This document shows, one piece after another, positions 21,952-31,292 of a stretch of 64,000 nucleotides of DNA; the first letter of the stretch is position 1; the number at the start of each line of letters is the position of its first letter. Location: contig CAYZJI010000001.1 of assembly GCA_964479045.1 (NCBI GenBank), forward strand, positions 310,001 to 374,000, written 5' to 3'. This DNA comes from 2-02-FULL-47-50 sp964479045. Lineage in GTDB: Bacteria > Pseudomonadota > Gammaproteobacteria > Eutrophobiales > Eutrophobiaceae. The notes under the pieces were generated by a model. The model made no database searches. It worked only from the letters and a program-made list of their open reading frames with translations, and had not been told where the DNA came from. The translations under genes were made by a program, and so were the position numbers.

Positions 21952-24804
21952 ATGATGGGATTGATTAACAGGATGATGCTGTGGCAGAAGCTGCTCGTTA
22001 TTGTGGTTATATTGTCTGTACCCGGTAACTACCTGGTTTATCTGCTGGTCGTGGAAAAAGACCGGGATATTGGTCTTGTGCAAAACGAAATTGCCGGAAC
22101 GAAATATCTGGATCCGGTGCAAAGCCTGCAACAACATGTAATGGAACACCGCGGCATGACCAATGCATTGTTATCAGGCGATTCCAGTTTCCGCGATAAG
22201 CTGCAGGCGAAACGCGCGGAGATCACACAGGATCTGGCCGCTATAGCGGAGATGGAGAAACGGCATGGTGCCACGTTCCATACGATCTCACAATGGAACA
22301 AGGTCAGGGCAGACTGGCATGATCTGGAAAGCCGTCTGCACAACATCAGCCGCGCGGAAAGTTTTGCCCGCCACTCTGACACTATCAAACATATTATCGC
22401 GCTGATCGCTCGCATCGGAGACACTTCCAATCTGGTATTCGACACCGAACGTGACAGTTATTATCTGGTACGGGCAGTCGTGGAGAAAATACCAGTGATG
22501 CTGGAGGCACTGGGTGTTTTGCGCGGGCGCAGTGCGGGCATTGCGGCAAATAAATCGCTTACAGACGAGGCACGTCTGGAGCTTGTAATCATGGAAGAAA
22601 AAGTACGAATACAGACACAGGCAGTTCAGTCAGATATCGAAAATGCCATCAGGAACAATCCGGAGCTGGAAGTACTGCTCAGTGGATATATAGACGCATT
22701 ACAGCAGAAGGTCCGGCAGTTCACCGGACTGGTGGAAAAGGAAATTATCAGTTCGGGACACTCCGGGGCAATAACTGCAGGTGCAGAAGAAATATTTACT
22801 TCCGGGACTGGTGCGATTAATGCTGCATTACAGCTTAACGCCGAAGTGGTTCCGGTTCTGGAGACATTGCTGGAAACGCGTATTAATCGCTTGCAGGGTG
22901 AAAAATATTCAGCGCTCGCCAAGGTGTTTGCCTGCTTGTTGCTGGTGCTTCTAATCATATTTTTTATAAGCCGTACGTTCATACGCAACATAGACGGCAT
23001 CATTTCGGTGATTCGGCAACTTTCGAAAGGGAATCTGACAGTAAACATCTATCAGAACAGTAACGGAGATGAGGTGAGCCGGTTGTACAACTCGTTGTAT
23101 CACATGCGGCTCAGGCTGACGGAAGTGATCAAGGGCATCCGCACCGGTGCGGCCACGGTCGGTGTGGCGTCGAAGCAGGTGGCCGAGGGCAATGCCAACC
23201 TGTCGCAACGGACCCAGGAGCAGGCCTCGAGTCTTGAGGAGGTGGCCTCGAGTATGGAAGAGATGACGAGTACGGTGAGCCAGAATGCGGACAATGCCCA
23301 GCAGGCGAGCCAGCTGGCGAGCGGGGCGCGTGCGCATGCCGAGCGGGGCGGCGAAATGATGGACAAGGTGGTGGTGGCGATGGAAGGGATTAATACGGCG
23401 GCACGGAAGATCGTGGACATTATCGGAGTGATCGACGGGATTGCGTTTCAGACCAACCTGCTGGCGTTGAATGCAGCGGTGGAGGCGGCACGTGCCGGGG
23501 AGCAGGGACGTGGATTTGCGGTGGTGGCGAGTGAAGTGCGGAATCTGGCGGGGCGGTGCAAGACGGCGGCGAAGGAGATCAAGGTGCTGGTGGAGGACAG
23601 CGTGGAGAAGGTTGAGGGCGGAGCGAAGCTGGTGGATGAATCAGGCCGGGTGCTGGAAGACATTATGCGTTCGGTGCAGAAGGTGAATGACATTGTGGCG
23701 GAGATAGCGGCGGCCTCACGGGAGCAGGCGGAGGGAATTGAGCAGGTGAACAAGGCGTTGTTACAGATGGATGAGATGACGCAGCAGAATGCGACACTGG
23801 TGGATCAGGCCGCCGCCGCCAGCGAGGCCACCGAAGAACAGGCTGAAGAACTGAATGCACTGGTGGAGTATTTCCGGCTGAATGAAAGCGATGAAGTTAC
23901 CGGTGTATGGTATCTGAAACCGGTGCAGAGTCTGCAGCAACATGTAATGGAACACCGGGGTATGACCAATGCATTCTTGTCAGGCGATACCGGTTTTCGC
24001 GATAAACTGCAGGCGAAACGCAGGGAAATTATACAGGATCTGGAAACAATAGCGTTGATGGAAAAACGTTATGGGACAATCCTGCAGACGCGTGAACAAT
24101 GGCGTGCAGTGCAGACAGGATGGGAAACATTGCAAGGGCAGTTGGACATAATTAACCGGGAAGAGAGTTTTATCCGGCATACATCGATCATCAGCGATAT
24201 TCTGGCGCTGATAGCGCGAGTGGGGGACACCTCACATCTCATCTTTGATCAATCACGTGACAGTTATTATCTGATGGACACTGTGGTCCGGAAAATGCCG
24301 GCGGCGCTGGAAGCGCTGGGAGTATTGCGCGGCCGCAGCGCCGGGATTGTGGCACAGAAGGATCTGACGGGACGGGCGCGCAACGAGCTTGCGATGATGC
24401 TGAAAACGGTGCAGGAGGAAGCATCAGCAACACGGACCAATATTGAGGAAGCGATCAACAACAATCCGGATTTGCGGGACTTGTTGAGAAAATATCTGGA
24501 GGTGTTTCTGGCAAAGACACAGCGGTTTGCGAAAAAGGTGGAGAAAGAGATACTGGATACAGGCCGTACCGGAATGATCAAGGCGGGAGCGCAGGAAATA
24601 TTTTCCGCTGGTACGGAGGCGATCCATGCAGCATTGGTACTCAATGCCGAAGTAATGCCGGCACTGGAGGGGCTGATCCTGAATCGTACCAACGATAAAC
24701 ACCACAGGTCTATGGTGGCGTCGCTACCGTATGCCGCAAGACAAACATCGGATGAGCGTAAGCCGGGTTTACAGAGTGCGCTGGTGTTCAAGGGAGCCGC
24801 CTGA
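21952..24804 (+). CDS. chemoreceptor with a second copy of its sensor domain after the signalling domain
   Basis: 950 residues. TM1 about 13-33, a periplasmic all-helical sensor domain (about 52-313, with QHVMEHRGMTNALLSGD and RDSYYLV), TM2 about 323-341 and HAMP about 345-395. The MCP signalling domain (about 400-640) has the conserved tip GIAFQTNLLALNAAVEAARAGEQGRGF. Receptors usually end soon after this. Here residues 654-915 repeat the sensor domain with exactly the same length (262 residues) and roughly 60 percent identity by eye. No TM helix precedes the second copy, so it should be cytosolic. The ribosome site AAGGAGGG is eight bases before ATG 21952. The domain resembles nitrate-sensing-like helical sensors, but I cannot name the ligand. 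Confidence 0.93.
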   Translation: MMGLINRMMLWQKLLVIVVILSVPGNYLVYLLVVEKDRDIGLVQNEIAGTKYLDPVQSLQQHVMEHRGMTNALLSGDSSFRDKLQAKRAEITQDLAAIAEMEKRHGATFHTISQWNKVRADWHDLESRLHNISRAESFARHSDTIKHIIALIARIGDTSNLVFDTERDSYYLVRAVVEKIPVMLEALGVLRGRSAGIAANKSLTDEARLELVIMEEKVRIQTQAVQSDIENAIRNNPELEVLLSGYIDALQQKVRQFTGLVEKEIISSGHSGAITAGAEEIFTSGTGAINAALQLNAEVVPVLETLLETRINRLQGEKYSALAKVFACLLLVLLIIFFISRTFIRNIDGIISVIRQLSKGNLTVNIYQNSNGDEVSRLYNSLYHMRLRLTEVIKGIRTGAATVGVASKQVAEGNANLSQRTQEQASSLEEVASSMEEMTSTVSQNADNAQQASQLASGARAHAERGGEMMDKVVVAMEGINTAARKIVDIIGVIDGIAFQTNLLALNAAVEAARAGEQGRGFAVVASEVRNLAGRCKTAAKEIKVLVEDSVEKVEGGAKLVDESGRVLEDIMRSVQKVNDIVAEIAAASREQAEGIEQVNKALLQMDEMTQQNATLVDQAAAASEATEEQAEELNALVEYFRLNESDEVTGVWYLKPVQSLQQHVMEHRGMTNAFLSGDTGFRDKLQAKRREIIQDLETIALMEKRYGTILQTREQWRAVQTGWETLQGQLDIINREESFIRHTSIISDILALIARVGDTSHLIFDQSRDSYYLMDTVVRKMPAALEALGVLRGRSAGIVAQKDLTGRARNELAMMLKTVQEEASATRTNIEEAINNNPDLRDLLRKYLEVFLAKTQRFAKKVEKEILDTGRTGMIKAGAQEIFSAGTEAIHAALVLNAEVMPALEGLILNRTNDKHHRSMVASLPYAARQTSDERKPGLQSALVFKGAA
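22105..22890 (+). repeat. sensor-domain repeat, copy 1 (periplasmic)
   Basis: 786 bp encoding residues 52-313 of the chemoreceptor. Aligned without gaps at both ends with copy 2 at 23911-24696. Shared landmarks are PVQSLQQHVMEHRGMTNA, FRDKLQAKR, ALIARIGDTS, RDSYYL and ALGVLRGRSAGI. Confidence 0.9.
23911..24696 (+). repeat. sensor-domain repeat, copy 2 (after the signalling domain)
   Basis: 786 bp encoding residues 654-915, the same length as copy 1. The nucleotide match is visible but well diverged, so the duplication is not recent. It is followed by about 35 unrelated residues and the stop. Confidence 0.9.
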
Positions 24805-24817
24805 AAGGAGAAAAGGC

Positions 24818-25795
24818 TCATGGAGCAGCAAACAATTGTCTTGCCGTATCAGCATCCTGTTTATTCATGCCGGCAACCAGCGCATTGATGGTTTTATCGT
24901 CCACGGGCCGCATCAGATACTGATCGGTATTCTGGATCAGTACAAGAACATCAGTACCCTCCATGCCGGAGATTAATGTCAGCAGTTCATCTCCGGAGAT
25001 GCCGCCGGGCACGGTCGGGATCACGCTCATGAGGATATGCCGCCGGGTCGCCGAAGGTTTTCCTTGCATGGCACTGGAAGCTGATTGTAATCGCACCATG
25101 CGGTAGATCTCCGGGTTCTGTTTGTCATCCGCTTCACCAGCTGTTTCATGTTGCACAGCCACGGTTTTGGTGTCGGCAGCATCAGTACTCTCTGCTTCCA
25201 TGGTTTCAGGCTGATTTTGCAAGGGTTTGGCTTTTTCGAGCCGGGCAGTCAGATCTTCCAGTGCAAGTTGCTGCTGTTGTAACTCTGCATCCAGTGCCTG
25301 CTGTTTTTTCTTCCAGTTTTCTTCAGCAGAAATCCGCTCGTTTTCGAGACTTGTTTTTGCAGAATGTGCAGTATTCAATTCCGTTTGCAGAGCATCATTC
25401 TGCTGATGGAGAAATGAAACAACCCGATCAAGCCGAGCCACTTCTGCCTCGCTGGTGTTCTGTTTTTGCTGCAAATGTAAAAAATCATTTTGCAGTATGG
25501 TGAATTTTCCCTGCCAGTTTTGCTGTTGCAGATCGCTCAGTTGGGTTTCCAGTGTAACCCGGGATTCCTCTGTGTTGAGCAGGCTGTCCTGCGCGCGTTT
25601 CAGGGCATAGCTGTTGTTTGACAACTGTTGTTCGAGGTCTTGCAGGGATCGTTCCAGTGTATGAATGCGGGACTGATAGCGTTCTTTTTCATTATGCCCC
25701 TGGTAAAGGAGGAAGAGGTAACCGGTACAAGCTCCTATGGTGATAAGCACCATGAGCGCGTTAGCGCCGGAACGTATTACGGATTGTTCACCCAT
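24818..25795 (-). CDS. membrane-anchored coiled-coil protein of unknown function
   Basis: 325 residues from ATG 25795 (a GTG at 25816 is also in frame). One transmembrane helix (about 12-34) is followed by a long glutamine- and leucine-rich coiled coil (about 40-190), an acidic disordered stretch (about 195-230) and a small C-terminal domain (about 240-325) with HILMSVIPTVPGGISGDELLTLISGMEGTDVLVLI split by loops. I do not recognise the family. It converges with the chemoreceptor gene, 13 bases apart, and precedes no obvious partner; the next gene upstream on its strand is dsbA-like. A structural or scaffold role is possible. The function is unknown. Confidence 0.75.
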   Translation of the reverse strand: MGEQSVIRSGANALMVLITIGACTGYLFLLYQGHNEKERYQSRIHTLERSLQDLEQQLSNNSYALKRAQDSLLNTEESRVTLETQLSDLQQQNWQGKFTILQNDFLHLQQKQNTSEAEVARLDRVVSFLHQQNDALQTELNTAHSAKTSLENERISAEENWKKKQQALDAELQQQQLALEDLTARLEKAKPLQNQPETMEAESTDAADTKTVAVQHETAGEADDKQNPEIYRMVRLQSASSAMQGKPSATRRHILMSVIPTVPGGISGDELLTLISGMEGTDVLVLIQNTDQYLMRPVDDKTINALVAGMNKQDADTARQLFAAP

Positions 25796-25871
25796 AACGC
25801 AATTCTGGACAAGCACCCGGACAATATCAATGAGCGGCTGGCCATTTTTGCACGAGTCCGCTCAACCAGCG

Positions 25872-26534
25872 TCAGGGTGATCCCTGTTTTGCCTGTCGTT
25901 CCTGCTCAATCAAACGATTGATGTCTGCAATCAGTTCCTTGTTGCCGCCTGTTTTGGAGACGCTGGTGGTATGTTTACGATTGACGATAATCGTGGGCAC
26001 GCCGGTAAGCTGGTAGGACTGGCCCAGACTGAAAGCTGTTTTGAGTTTTTCTGTAACGTCTTCTGATTCATAAGCTTCTTTGAAGGTGTCTGGATTGATG
26101 CCTTGAGATTCAAAAAAGTCCTGCAATTCTTTTTCGTTGGTAATCTTGATGCGTTCCCGGTGTATGGCCTCGAACAGGGCAGAATGTATTTTATCAGCCA
26201 CATCCAGCTTCTCCGCTGTGTAGTAAGCACGTGCGTGCGCAATCCAGTTATTACCGAGCAGCGCAGGCATGCGCCGGAACACCACATCCTCCGGCATGGT
26301 TTTCAGCCAGTCTTCCAGATAGGGTTCGAGCGAATAGCAATGCGGGCAGCCATACCAGAAAAACTCCAGGACTTCGATCTTGTCTGTATCTTGCTGTGGC
26401 TGTGCAGGTTCTGCGGCAGGCGTGGGCGTCGCGTCGGCTACAGCGGCAGGAGTGACAGAGCGGCTGGTAAACCAGAGGGCTGCACTGATTGCAGCAAGAA
26501 TGAATATTCCAATAAAAAGAATTTTTTGTTTCAT
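25872..26534 (-). CDS. DsbA-family thiol:disulfide oxidoreductase
   Basis: 220 residues. An N-terminal signal or anchor (hydrophobic about 5-22) is followed by an Ala/Pro linker and a thioredoxin fold. The active site is CPHC (Cys63-Pro-His-Cys66), the DsbA dipeptide, in EFFWYGCPHCYSLEP; the cis-proline loop is TGVPTIIVN. It oxidises cysteine pairs in exported proteins. Reading open upstream past this ATG is fortuitous. It sits directly downstream of ccsB and resB, fitting a periplasmic redox and cytochrome c maturation cluster. A shorter or membrane-retained DsbA is possible because a clear signal cleavage site is not obvious. Confidence 0.93.
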   Translation of the reverse strand: MKQKILFIGIFILAAISAALWFTSRSVTPAAVADATPTPAAEPAQPQQDTDKIEVLEFFWYGCPHCYSLEPYLEDWLKTMPEDVVFRRMPALLGNNWIAHARAYYTAEKLDVADKIHSALFEAIHRERIKITNEKELQDFFESQGINPDTFKEAYESEDVTEKLKTAFSLGQSYQLTGVPTIIVNRKHTTSVSKTGGNKELIADINRLIEQERQAKQGSP

Positions 26535-26563
26535 GGTTTTGTTTTTCCGTGATGATTTTTTAT

Positions 26564-27742
26564 CTAGAGCTCGCCGTAAGAGTGCAGGCCGGACAGAAAC
26601 ATATTGACTCCAAGAAAAGCGAATAGTGTCACGAACAGACCGATAATCGACCACCAGGCCATGATGCTCCCGTGCCAGCCCCTGGTCATGCGCATATGCA
26701 GCCAGGCCGCATAGTTCAGCCAGACAATCAGCGCCCAGGTTTCTTTTGGGTCCCAGGACCAGTAGCCGCCCCAGGCTTCTGCCGCCCACAGGGCCCCGAG
26801 TATGGTGGCAATAGTAAAGAAGGCAAAACCCAGCGTGATCACCTTGTACATGACCTCGTCCAGTAATTCCAGAGCGGGCAATCTGGCGGTCACCAAACTG
26901 TTGGGGAAATTTCGCTCTGCTGTCTGTCGCAGCAGAAAGGCCGTGCCGAGCATTGCCGCTATACTGAAGCAGCCGTATCCAATGAAGTTGGCCGGGACAT
27001 GCATTTTCATCCAGTAACTTTTCAGCGCGGGAACCAGTGGTTGTATTTCATGCGCGCCGCGGCTCATGCTGTACCAGAGCAGAAACGCAACAGCGGCGCT
27101 GATGATCACCAGAACAAACGTTCCCATGGCGCGGGTGTTGTTGCGGTGTTCGTAGTAGAGATAAATCAGGGCGGTGATGAGACAGAACAGCACAAAAACT
27201 TCATACAGATTGCTTACCGGGATATGCCCGACTTCAGGGCTGATCAGATAAGATTCCCGCCAACGTACCAGCATGGCGGTAAAGCCCATGACGGTCGCTG
27301 ACCAGGTAAATCCGGTCGCCAGTTTTCCGGTGTAGGCGGAGCCTGTCAGCAGGTGTCCGAAGTAGGCACAGGTCGCCATGATGTACAGCGCACTCATCCA
27401 CAGTATGGCGCGCTGGCTGGACAGGAAATATTCCAGCATGAATACATCATTGGCCCGTTCCAGTGTGCCGCCATAAAAATGAATTGCGGCAAGACTCAGC
27501 AAACCACTGACGAGAGAAAAAATTTTGATTGCGTTCCAGCGGTTGCCAACCACAACAAGTGCCAGTCCGAAGCCAAACAGGATGAAAAGCTCATAGCTGT
27601 CCATGTGCAGGCGATAATTAGCAGCGGCATATATACAGCCGGCAATCAGGCCGGCAGTCCAGAGCCAGTCGGTGATCTGCAGACGCTGCCAGACCGGTTT
27701 CGGCACCAGATTATCCAGGGAAATATTTTCTATCGTCTGCAT
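26564..27742 (-). CDS. ccsB: cytochrome c biogenesis protein CcsB (ResC/CcsA family)
   Basis: 392 residues, about eight to nine transmembrane helices. The tryptophan-rich WWD haem-handling signature is WAAEAWGGYWSWDPKETWALIVWLNYAAW, split over the fourth quarter; conserved histidines flank it (AAWLHMR and MKMHVPANF). With ResB it forms the System II haem exporter and cytochrome c synthase, attaching haem to CXXCH motifs outside the inner membrane. It follows resB on the same strand with a 53-base gap, and the substrate-like cytochrome c4 gene lies just upstream. System II rather than the Ccm system is found in some gammaproteobacteria and most betaproteobacteria. Confidence 0.94.
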   Translation of the reverse strand: MQTIENISLDNLVPKPVWQRLQITDWLWTAGLIAGCIYAAANYRLHMDSYELFILFGFGLALVVVGNRWNAIKIFSLVSGLLSLAAIHFYGGTLERANDVFMLEYFLSSQRAILWMSALYIMATCAYFGHLLTGSAYTGKLATGFTWSATVMGFTAMLVRWRESYLISPEVGHIPVSNLYEVFVLFCLITALIYLYYEHRNNTRAMGTFVLVIISAAVAFLLWYSMSRGAHEIQPLVPALKSYWMKMHVPANFIGYGCFSIAAMLGTAFLLRQTAERNFPNSLVTARLPALELLDEVMYKVITLGFAFFTIATILGALWAAEAWGGYWSWDPKETWALIVWLNYAAWLHMRMTRGWHGSIMAWWSIIGLFVTLFAFLGVNMFLSGLHSYGEL

Positions 27743-27795
27743 GAGTGTTCAACAAATGTGTTCTTTTCTGCTGTCATCATATCAAAAACCGCGTG

Positions 27796-29802
27796 TTAAC
27801 CGCCGCAGGCCTGCCGCAGTTTTTCCGCAAGCGCCCGGAATTCCCTGCTGAACAGCCTTTGATGCCGTGTACGAGTACCGGCCATCAGGACCTTGGTCCC
27901 TTGTTCATGCGATGACAGCATAATCCATATACGCTGATGAGCCACGTAAAAGAGCAGGAACACCCCGGTAATCAACATCGCGAAACCCAGATACACAATA
28001 TTCCGCCCCGGCGTACGTGTAATCTGCAGGCCGGTGGCCAGTTTTTCATCAAATGTTTTCAATTCGAGATAAAACGGCGCCCCATAATACGGTATGGCAT
28101 TTAATGCGGTTGTGGCCTCTTCAAGATAGAGCGCGGATTCTGCATCAAGTTCATGGACGGCAAGACCTTCTTCACCCAAAACATCGAGATACACTTCATG
28201 CAGAGCCCCTTGCAGTAATTTGAGATAGGCCTGGATTGCATCAGCCTGTTTCTCCGCGGGTACCTGCCGTGCAGCATAGTCCGGGATGGCATCAATACCA
28301 CCGCTGCGGAACAACTGCAGCAGGGCAAGCATGGCTTGCTGTACGTTGTCACGCAAAACAGGATCATTCTGATTGAGCTGGTCCAGACTGTTTTCAGCGA
28401 CATCGCGGGTGATGGTTTCAAGTTTTGCATCGTTATGCAGATACGAGAGCAAACGGAAGAAACGTTCCATGCTGAAATCACCATCCACCGGAATATAAAG
28501 GTACTGGAATTCCTCATTGACGCCCGAACGTACCCCGCTCAGAAAAAAGTAACGGCCTTCCAGCGCGACGGGATATTGATAATTAATGTACTCTCTTGCG
28601 GTGCCGTCCGCCTGCCTGATTTTGAAAGTAATACTGGGGCCGTGATCCACAAAGTCTTTTGGCCGATCCGGTTCAGTTGCCGGAAAAATATTGAACTTGC
28701 GGAAATCATCGAATTCGATATTCAGATTTCCATCAGGGCCGGGAAATACGGATGCACGACCTACAGTGCCTTCGAGTTCGGCCTGGGCCAGGTTGTCGCC
28801 CTGCAAGGGACGGATGTTCAGGCGCAAAGTTGTGCCGCCATCTCCAAAACTCGACTGGTACAGAGTATAACCGCGGTAGTACAGAGGATGATTGACCGCA
28901 ATGGTATGTTCTTCTGTACGCCCGCTGACCGGATCCTGGATAACCAGATCACTTTCAAATGATTTGGGCTGGCCATTGGCGTAGTGTTCTATGCGAAAGT
29001 CCCTGACCAGGATCGCGAATGGCAGTTCCTGCAGCAGAAACCCGCCTCCTGTATTGATGAACGCATAATTGACCCGCGCCCCTTCCGGGATGGAAACCCC
29101 GGAGCGGAATGAAGGATTGTCTGCCGGCAGACGGCTTTCCGATGGAATGGCGGAAATATTGCTGTCACGGGTTTCGATTTTCAAATCGCCGCTCAGTATC
29201 CTCAGCTTGAACGGAATGTTGCCATCAATCAGACCGCCAATGCAGATAATAACGATGGCAATATGCGTGAGAAAGTAACCGAAACGATTACTGCTGCCGC
29301 GCATGGCTGCAATCGTTATCCGGTCTTCACTTTCAGACACGCGGGTGCGGTAACCGGTTTTTTGCAGATAACGGACAAGCTGTGGGCGGAGACTCTGAAC
29401 AGCATGGGCGCAATACCATGCAGAATGATCTTTCAGGTTTTGCAGGGCGCGTTCCTGTATGTCTTCCCGGAACCGGCGCAATGATTTCACCATGGCCGGT
29501 GTATGCCGGGTTACACAAACACTGGTCGAGATCACCAGAAAAGCGAGTATCAGGATAAACCAGCCGCTGGAATAGACATCGTATAACCCCAGCGCTTTGT
29601 AGAGCTCATGCCAATAGGGCCCGAACTTCACCAGATAATTCTGATAGGGCTCATTCTGGCGCAGGATGGTGCCGGCGACAGAGGCAATGGCTATCGTGAC
29701 CAGCAGCATGATGGCCATGTTCATGGAGCCGAGAAACCGTCCCAACAGAGGCATCCAGCGGGGCTTTTTTGCAACTGAAGAAATGTCCGTCATCACAGGC
29801 AT
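27796..29802 (-). CDS. resB: cytochrome c biogenesis protein ResB (Ccs1)
   Basis: 668 residues. Three N-terminal transmembrane helices (MAIMLLVTIAIASVAGTIL about 29-47, then near 77-97 and 172-192) are followed by a large periplasmic domain (about 200-605) and a fourth helix (NIVYLGFAMLITGVFLLFYVAHQ). The early motif SMNMAIMLL with downstream LRQNEPYQNY is the ResB signature region (usually ...L-Q-...P..Y). The ResB-CcsB pair moves haem to the periplasm and ligates it to apocytochromes. The start has ATG 29802 and an alternative ATG nine bases later. The helix plan, length and partnership with CcsB make the call firm. Confidence 0.94.
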   Translation of the reverse strand: MPVMTDISSVAKKPRWMPLLGRFLGSMNMAIMLLVTIAIASVAGTILRQNEPYQNYLVKFGPYWHELYKALGLYDVYSSGWFILILAFLVISTSVCVTRHTPAMVKSLRRFREDIQERALQNLKDHSAWYCAHAVQSLRPQLVRYLQKTGYRTRVSESEDRITIAAMRGSSNRFGYFLTHIAIVIICIGGLIDGNIPFKLRILSGDLKIETRDSNISAIPSESRLPADNPSFRSGVSIPEGARVNYAFINTGGGFLLQELPFAILVRDFRIEHYANGQPKSFESDLVIQDPVSGRTEEHTIAVNHPLYYRGYTLYQSSFGDGGTTLRLNIRPLQGDNLAQAELEGTVGRASVFPGPDGNLNIEFDDFRKFNIFPATEPDRPKDFVDHGPSITFKIRQADGTAREYINYQYPVALEGRYFFLSGVRSGVNEEFQYLYIPVDGDFSMERFFRLLSYLHNDAKLETITRDVAENSLDQLNQNDPVLRDNVQQAMLALLQLFRSGGIDAIPDYAARQVPAEKQADAIQAYLKLLQGALHEVYLDVLGEEGLAVHELDAESALYLEEATTALNAIPYYGAPFYLELKTFDEKLATGLQITRTPGRNIVYLGFAMLITGVFLLFYVAHQRIWIMLSSHEQGTKVLMAGTRTRHQRLFSREFRALAEKLRQACGG

Positions 29803-29893
29803 ATCGCGCCATTGTTGACGCTGGAGATATGTGAATAGTTACTTACTTGGTGTCGTGAAATCAGGATTCCATAATCAGGGTGATGAACCTGGG

Positions 29894-30499
29894 TTAATGC
29901 AAACCCTGTACATATTGTGAAACCGCGCGAATTTCCTCATCTGTCATCCGGCCAACGATGGTTCGCATCACACTGTTGATGTCATTGGTGCGCAAACCTT
30001 CGCGGAACCCTTTAAGCTGCGCCTGAGTGTACTCAGCGTGCTGGCCGCTCAAGGCAGGATAGAGTGCTGCCGGATTACCACCACCTGCCGGCCCATGACA
30101 GGCCATGCAGGCAGGCACGCCTGCTTCGAGGTTCCCCGCCCGGTAAATTTTTTCACCAAGTTCCAGTAGAGCAGGATCCGTCGAACCATGTTTGGGTTTC
30201 TGTGATGCGTAATAAACGGCCAGGTCCTGCATGTCCTGTTCAGAGAGGTTGGCAGCCATGGGCGACATCTGGGCATTCTCTCGATGGCCCGCCTTGAAGT
30301 CCTGTAATTGTTTGACAATGTATTCGGGATGCTGCCCTGCCAATCTGGGCCAGATCGGATTTACGCTGTTACCATCAACGCCGTGGCAGGCCGCACAGAC
30401 CTGGGATTTTTCCTTGCCCGCAGCCGGATCTCCGCCCGCCTGTGCAGGCTTGGCGACAGACAACGTGATCAGAACAGTGAACAGAACGTATTTATGCAT
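29894..30499 (-). CDS. dihaem cytochrome c4
   Basis: 201 residues with a signal peptide (about 1-21, ending AKPAQAG). Two haem c sites, CAACH (35-39) and CMACH (131-135), each open a domain of about 90 residues, giving the tandem layout of cytochrome c4. Candidate axial methionines are in AQMSPMA and NSVMRTI. Cytochrome c4 carries electrons in the periplasm, usually to terminal oxidases. It lies between resB (same strand) and engB (divergent), as in pseudomonads where a cytochrome c4 gene neighbours engB and dsbA. Confidence 0.94.
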   Translation of the reverse strand: MHKYVLFTVLITLSVAKPAQAGGDPAAGKEKSQVCAACHGVDGNSVNPIWPRLAGQHPEYIVKQLQDFKAGHRENAQMSPMAANLSEQDMQDLAVYYASQKPKHGSTDPALLELGEKIYRAGNLEAGVPACMACHGPAGGGNPAALYPALSGQHAEYTQAQLKGFREGLRTNDINSVMRTIVGRMTDEEIRAVSQYVQGLH

Positions 30500-30644
30500 G
30501 TGCTTTTAAAATTACCGATCAAGAAAATTTATTGTCTTTGCCCGGCAGGCCATGTTCAGTTAATTCGGGCCAACATCTTCTGTGTAGGCAATTTTATACG
30601 ATATGGGCACAATGTCAGCAGAATAATCTTCATGGTAACCGATC

Positions 30645-31241
30645 TTGAAAAAGCATCTTTACAATAATACCCACTTCATGCAGGGCGCTCATACGCTGGC
30701 CCAGTGCCCGCGGGATCAGGGTCTTGAGGCGGCTTTTGCCGGACGCTCCAACTCCGGCAAATCCAGCGTGCTTAACGCCATTACCGGCAACCAGAAGCTG
30801 GCCCGCATCAGCAAAACTCCTGGCCGGACCCAACAATTGAATTTTTTTGCGGTGACGGAGACTGCGCGTCTCGTGGATCTGCCGGGTTACGGTTTTGCAC
30901 GCGTCCCTGACAGGACGCGATTACATTGGGCGGAAGTGCTGGAAGCATATTTCAATACGCGGCAATCACTGGCAGGGCTCTTTCTGATTACTGATGTCCG
31001 TCATCCTCTGACGGCGCAGGATCAGGAAATGATCCACTGGTGTATGGCCGCAGCCCTGCCGGTGCATGTGTTATTGAACAAGGCTGACAAGATTTCCCAT
31101 GGGGAAAGCTCCCGGGCCTTGAATACTTTCAAGCGACAATTCAACGCGCTTGGCGTTTCAGCCCAGCTGTTTTCGGCTTTGAAGAATACCGGTGTTGAGG
31201 AAGCACGGCACAAGCTTGGCCAGTGGCTGGAGCTGGTGTGA
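30645..31241 (+). CDS. engB: ribosome biogenesis GTP-binding protein EngB (YsxC/YihA)
   Basis: 198 residues. G1 motif AGRSNSGKSS, G2-region SKTPGRTQQLNFF, G3 DLPGYGFA, G4 LLNKADK, G5 SALKN. It is a small essential-type GTPase acting in 50S subunit assembly. The TTG at 30645 is preferred over ATG 30678, because it supplies YNNTHFMQGAHTLAQCP, which lines up with the N-terminus of E. coli YihA (YQQTHFVMSAPDIRHLP). It diverges from cytochrome c4, and the 531-bp gap downstream is discussed separately. Confidence 0.96.
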   Translation: MKKHLYNNTHFMQGAHTLAQCPRDQGLEAAFAGRSNSGKSSVLNAITGNQKLARISKTPGRTQQLNFFAVTETARLVDLPGYGFARVPDRTRLHWAEVLEAYFNTRQSLAGLFLITDVRHPLTAQDQEMIHWCMAAALPVHVLLNKADKISHGESSRALNTFKRQFNALGVSAQLFSALKNTGVEEARHKLGQWLELV

Positions 31242-31273
31242 GCAAAGGCTGGTCCTGGAGCTGAACAACAGAC

Positions 31274-31292
31274 AAAAAATAGCCCCGGGGCT
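31274..31292 (-). terminator. possible intrinsic terminator, minus strand
   Basis: The palindrome AGCCCCGGGGCT (31292-31281) is followed on the minus strand by A and six T residues (31279-31274). No gene on the minus strand ends near it, so it could end a small RNA transcribed leftward from within the gap. Stem geometry without a real loop is poor (4 bp if a 4-base loop is allowed), so this is a weak call. Confidence 0.3.

Noticed and set aside
23100..23900. Recent gene conversion between the two flagellar-consensus-type chemoreceptors (window start and 21952)
   Set aside because: Their signalling domains are alike (for example SDIVAEIAAASREQ and NDIVAEIAAASREQ), but this is ordinary conservation of the family; flanking helices differ too much.
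26535..26789. N-terminal extension of the DsbA-like protein
   Set aside because: The frame stays open upstream of ATG 26534 but overlaps the end of ccsB; the ATG gives a proper signal/anchor, so the extension is not used.
28336..28962. Plus-strand ORF of 208 codons opposite resB
   Set aside because: Antisense to resB, no motifs or start signal.
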